The notes under the pieces: generated by a model
Seen by the model: only the letters and a program-made list of their open reading frames with translations
Told to the model about the DNA's origin: nothing
Databases searched by the model: none
Shown here: piece after piece, positions 62,101 to 64,000 of the stretch
Layout: each line of letters opens with the position of its first letter
Position numbering within the stretch: position 1 is the stretch's first letter
Source: Macquaria australasica
Lineage: Eukaryota > Chordata > Actinopteri > Centrarchiformes > Percichthyidae
DNA: 64,000 nucleotides
Assembly: GCA_005408345.1 (NCBI GenBank)
Contig: SEMN01000568.1
Location: 1 to 64,000, forward strand
Reading direction: 5' to 3'
Program-made: the position numbers and the translations under genes

Positions 62101-63495
62101 TCCTCATATTTGAGAAACTATCAGATGTTTTTCCATTTTGTTTGATAAATGACCTAAATGTTCAATCGATCATTTCAACCCTATTTGATTTTTCCCAATG
62201 TCAGATTATTCATTAATTGATCATTTTTTGGGGGTCAATACACACTGAGCAATGCATGCCTCCCCAAGCACCAGTTCAACCCAGTCTGGATGGGATTAGA
62301 TTGAATTACATTCATTCATTACAGGTACATTTCTGTTGATATACTACTCACGGATAAATAAACGGCTGTTTTTGAGTGAACAGACATGTCCTCAGTCAGC
62401 TTTTTTTATCTACACTAGGAAACGTTGCTAGTTTTGTACTGTATTTTATTAAGACAGCCCTTGTACGGCTGACGTTTGGCTTATTTTCTTAAATTAAATA
62501 AAAGGTTTTATAGAAAAACACTAAAACTAGCATACCTAGCCTCTAAAACTTGCTCTAAATATATACTGCTGTATATACAAGGACTTTGATACTTGAGTTT
62601 GGATCCTGTGATTATATTTGTCCTTTTATTGCGATTTATGTATTCTAATGTGCTGTTGACATATTGTGGCACATACTGCGGCTATGTGTCGTAAGTTATT
62701 TTGACAGCTCATGGGTACTGCCTGGATCACTGTGTTTTCAGCAACTTTCCAACATCTTTGGAATGAAATGTACAGAGGACACCTGATGTTCAGTGAGTAC
62801 AAAGAAAGCAAGAAGTAGTGAAGTGGTTAATCCATGCCGTGTCCCAGCATGTGAGTGAGTACGTCTTTAGTGCCTGTGTATAGTAGTGAGGTGTCTCTCT
62901 TTCCCTCCACCACTATTTACCTTTGCAGACATGTACGCAGGCATCGCCCAGGCACAACGTACACTGCATGTGTTGTCAACAAAAATGCTGAGCTCTCGGT
63001 GCCCTCGGACACACAACCCTGTCCTCCTTTTTTTTTCTATCATAGCTGTCATATTTGGTGTTAGATGCACAGCAGATAATACAGAATGTCTCCTGCTTAT
63101 AGGAACACTTTCCGTCTTTGATTCAGCAGATGAACTCTTGGTTGACCCTTTTTAATCAAACAAAGGTTGCAGAATTTTGTACTTAACAGACAGTGTGTAA
63201 TCGAACATTGCCATGAGATGGAACTGAGCGCGTGCTTTGTAATTTCATCTTAAACAAGTTTTAGACCAGTGCATCAGATGTCAGCTTGGCAAACACACAC
63301 AAACACCAGTAAATTACTCCAGTTATCCTATTAAGCAGCAAGAACACTTTCTGCCTCCTGTCATTCATGTATTTCTGTTTCCCCCATTCCTCCTCAGGAG
63401 TTTTACGACCATGCGAAGACACTGTGGCAGGATGAGGGGGTCAGGGCGTGCTATGAGAGATCCAACGAATACCAGCTAATCGACTGTGCACAATA
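48925..63495 (+). CDS. gnas: G protein alpha-s subunit, 5' part (first five coding exons; continues past window)
   Basis: Gs-alpha is the membrane-attached GTPase that couples activated receptors to adenylyl cyclase and raises cAMP. Coding exons are 48925-49063, 54004-54076, 58652-58706, 58913-59032 and 63398-63495, all in one frame, about 161 residues of the family's roughly 380. The N-terminus [20 protein letters not shown] carries Gly2/Cys3 for lipid attachment and matches GNAS rather than GNAL, which has KTAEDQGVDEKERR. The P-loop GAGESGKST straddles the exon 1/2 junction at its first Gly. The helical domain follows (IKNNIKEAIE, then NRYRIEYVLNLVNQ), ending SNEYQLIDCAQ. Exon boundaries match mammalian GNAS exons 1, 2, 4, 5 and 6. 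No equivalent of mammalian alternative exon 3 was found. The switch regions and the C-terminal receptor-contact end lie beyond the window. The last exon here ends in phase 2 at GTAAGT. Confidence 0.94.
49064..54003 (+). other. gnas intron 1
   Basis: This intron is 4.9 kb. I found no further coding exon, RNA gene or confident repeat. Small open frames in it show no family signature. Confidence 0.55.
56081..56121. repeat. (CA)n microsatellite
   Basis: A pure dinucleotide run of about 41 bp lies in gnas intron 2. Confidence 0.97.
58041..58468. mobile_element. MITE-like element with TTAA-flanked inverted termini
   Basis: The left end is ATTAAAGGGGTGCTCCACCA. The right end, read on the minus strand, is ATTTAAAGGGGTATTTAACG followed by GGGCTCCATTGATT. 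The two ends share TTAAAGGGGT and a diverged CTCCACCAAT/CTCCATTGAT block, so they form an inverted repeat. The interior includes GCATTATGGGAAATGTAGTA, common in fish repeats. No transposase is present. A piggyBac-type origin is suggested by the TTAA ends but is inference. Confidence 0.65.
59069..59140. repeat. (CT)n microsatellite after gnas exon 4
   Basis: A pure run of about 72 bp begins about 36 bp downstream of the GTGAGT donor at 59033. Confidence 0.97.
60640..60735 (+). repeat. Short dispersed repeat fragment
   Basis: GAAGTGTCCTTGAGCAAGAC followed by ACTTGTAGCTTACCAGCTCC and a diverged TGCACTCCGATG resembles the widespread fish motif CCCTTGAGCAAGGCACTGAA with CTGCGCTCCGA. A related piece is at about 55797-55870. 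Confidence 0.5.
62035..62200 (+). repeat. Fragment of the dispersed AT-rich repeat
   Basis: CCACAACTAATGATTATTAT followed by CGATTTAATCTACTGATC is the terminal part of the same family seen at 23738-24235, in the opposite orientation. Confidence 0.6.
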
Positions 63496-63721
63496 GTAAG
63501 TAACCATCTCCCTGTCCAGATACACGGTGACATGATCTCCACACTGAGGTACCAGTTTATTAGGTGCACCTGTACCATTTAATCCAGTACAATACAACAG
63601 CTTTGCAAAAAAATATTATATTTGTGATAATGTTTAGTTTTTATTATCACTGTGTCAGAGAGGTGTTGATTCAACTCTGCTCATTTTTGAGGATGTAGTT
63701 GGTGGTGGTGTAATGTTGGAT

Positions 63722-63800
63722 TTAGGTCTGCAATCAATGATTATTTTAATAATTGAGTAATTTGCTGATTATTTTCTCAGTTCATTAATTTATTGTCTTG
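63722..63800 (+). repeat. Fragment of the dispersed AT-rich repeat
   Basis: TTAGGTCTGCAATCAATGAT then TATTTTAATAATTGAGTAAT and TTGCTGATTATTTTCTCAGT match the terminus of the same family. It lies just after the last gnas exon in the window. Confidence 0.6.
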
Positions 63801-64000
63801 TCGAGACATTGTTGCATTTTTTTTATTTGGTTTGTTTTGGATCACACTGCCAGATTACAAGTGAACCAGGGCAAGCAAAGTCACATGGGCTTGGGACGTC
63901 AACATCCTATTGTGTCCTGACATCCATAAATCTTTACAAGATAAATAAGATAAATTCTTAGAAATATACAGTTCTTGTACAATCATAAAGGTGCTATAGG

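Larger units (their letters stand above)
59141..63397 (+). other. gnas intron 4 (rest)
   Basis: About 4.3 kb without an exon. It contains fragments of dispersed repeats near 60640-60735 (GTCCTTGAGCAAGACACTTG), near 61225-61425 (ending CCACTAAGTCACCCTGCTGC) and at 62035-62200, and a (GT)n run near 61788-61812. Confidence 0.55.

Noticed and set aside
48925..63495. Identity as GNAL (G-olf alpha)
   Set aside because: PIEZO2-GNAL synteny made this plausible, but the N-terminal sequence [20 protein letters not shown] is that of GNAS, and atp5f1e is a GNAS-side neighbour.
1..64000. tRNA, rRNA, CRISPR array or bacterial operon features
   Set aside because: None was found. Gene structure, introns and repeats are those of a vertebrate nuclear genome.

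Overview
The window is vertebrate nuclear DNA, almost certainly from a ray-finned (teleost) fish. It holds three spliced protein-coding genes with GT-AG introns, many CA/GA/CT microsatellites, and several interspersed repeats I recognise as typical of teleost genomes. No bacterial, viral or organellar gene was seen. All coordinates were worked out by eye from splice sites and reading frames.

Layout from left to right. 1-1256: a GC-rich minisatellite, cut by the left window edge. About 1257-2380: AT-rich intergenic DNA. 2476-3466 (+): atp5f1e, the epsilon subunit of mitochondrial ATP synthase, with a CRE/E-box promoter just upstream. About 3715-42161 (-): a complete Piezo mechanosensitive channel gene. 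I could join 56 coding exons in one continuous frame, giving 8247 nt or 2748 residues plus stop. Its 3' end converges on atp5f1e with under 100 bp between the predicted cleavage sites. 42162-47690: a divergent intergenic region of about 5.5 kb. About 47700 to beyond the right edge (+): gnas, the stimulatory G-protein alpha subunit, with a GC-rich promoter, a long leader and the first five coding exons before the window ends.

The order atp5f1e - piezo - gnas is informative. In mammals ATP5F1E and GNAS share one neighbourhood (human 20q13), and I know of no Piezo gene there. Mammalian PIEZO2 instead lies near GNAL, the paralogue of GNAS. The Piezo protein here is PIEZO2-like over most of its length, but its extracellular cap has PIEZO1-like features. 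The simplest reading is an additional vertebrate Piezo paralogue, a PIEZO2 ohnologue kept beside gnas in fish and lost beside GNAS in mammals. This is the most interesting biological point in the window.

Other notable points are: the left minisatellite repeats a word matching the CTCF core consensus about 22 times in one orientation; several Piezo exons have UG or CU repeats at their splice sites; Piezo has a cluster of small exons whose lengths are multiples of three; the atp5f1e stop codon is split by an intron; and two MITE-like elements lie in introns. The three genes have unrelated roles (ATP synthesis, touch or pressure sensing, cAMP signalling). Their adjacency reflects ancestral synteny, not a pathway.
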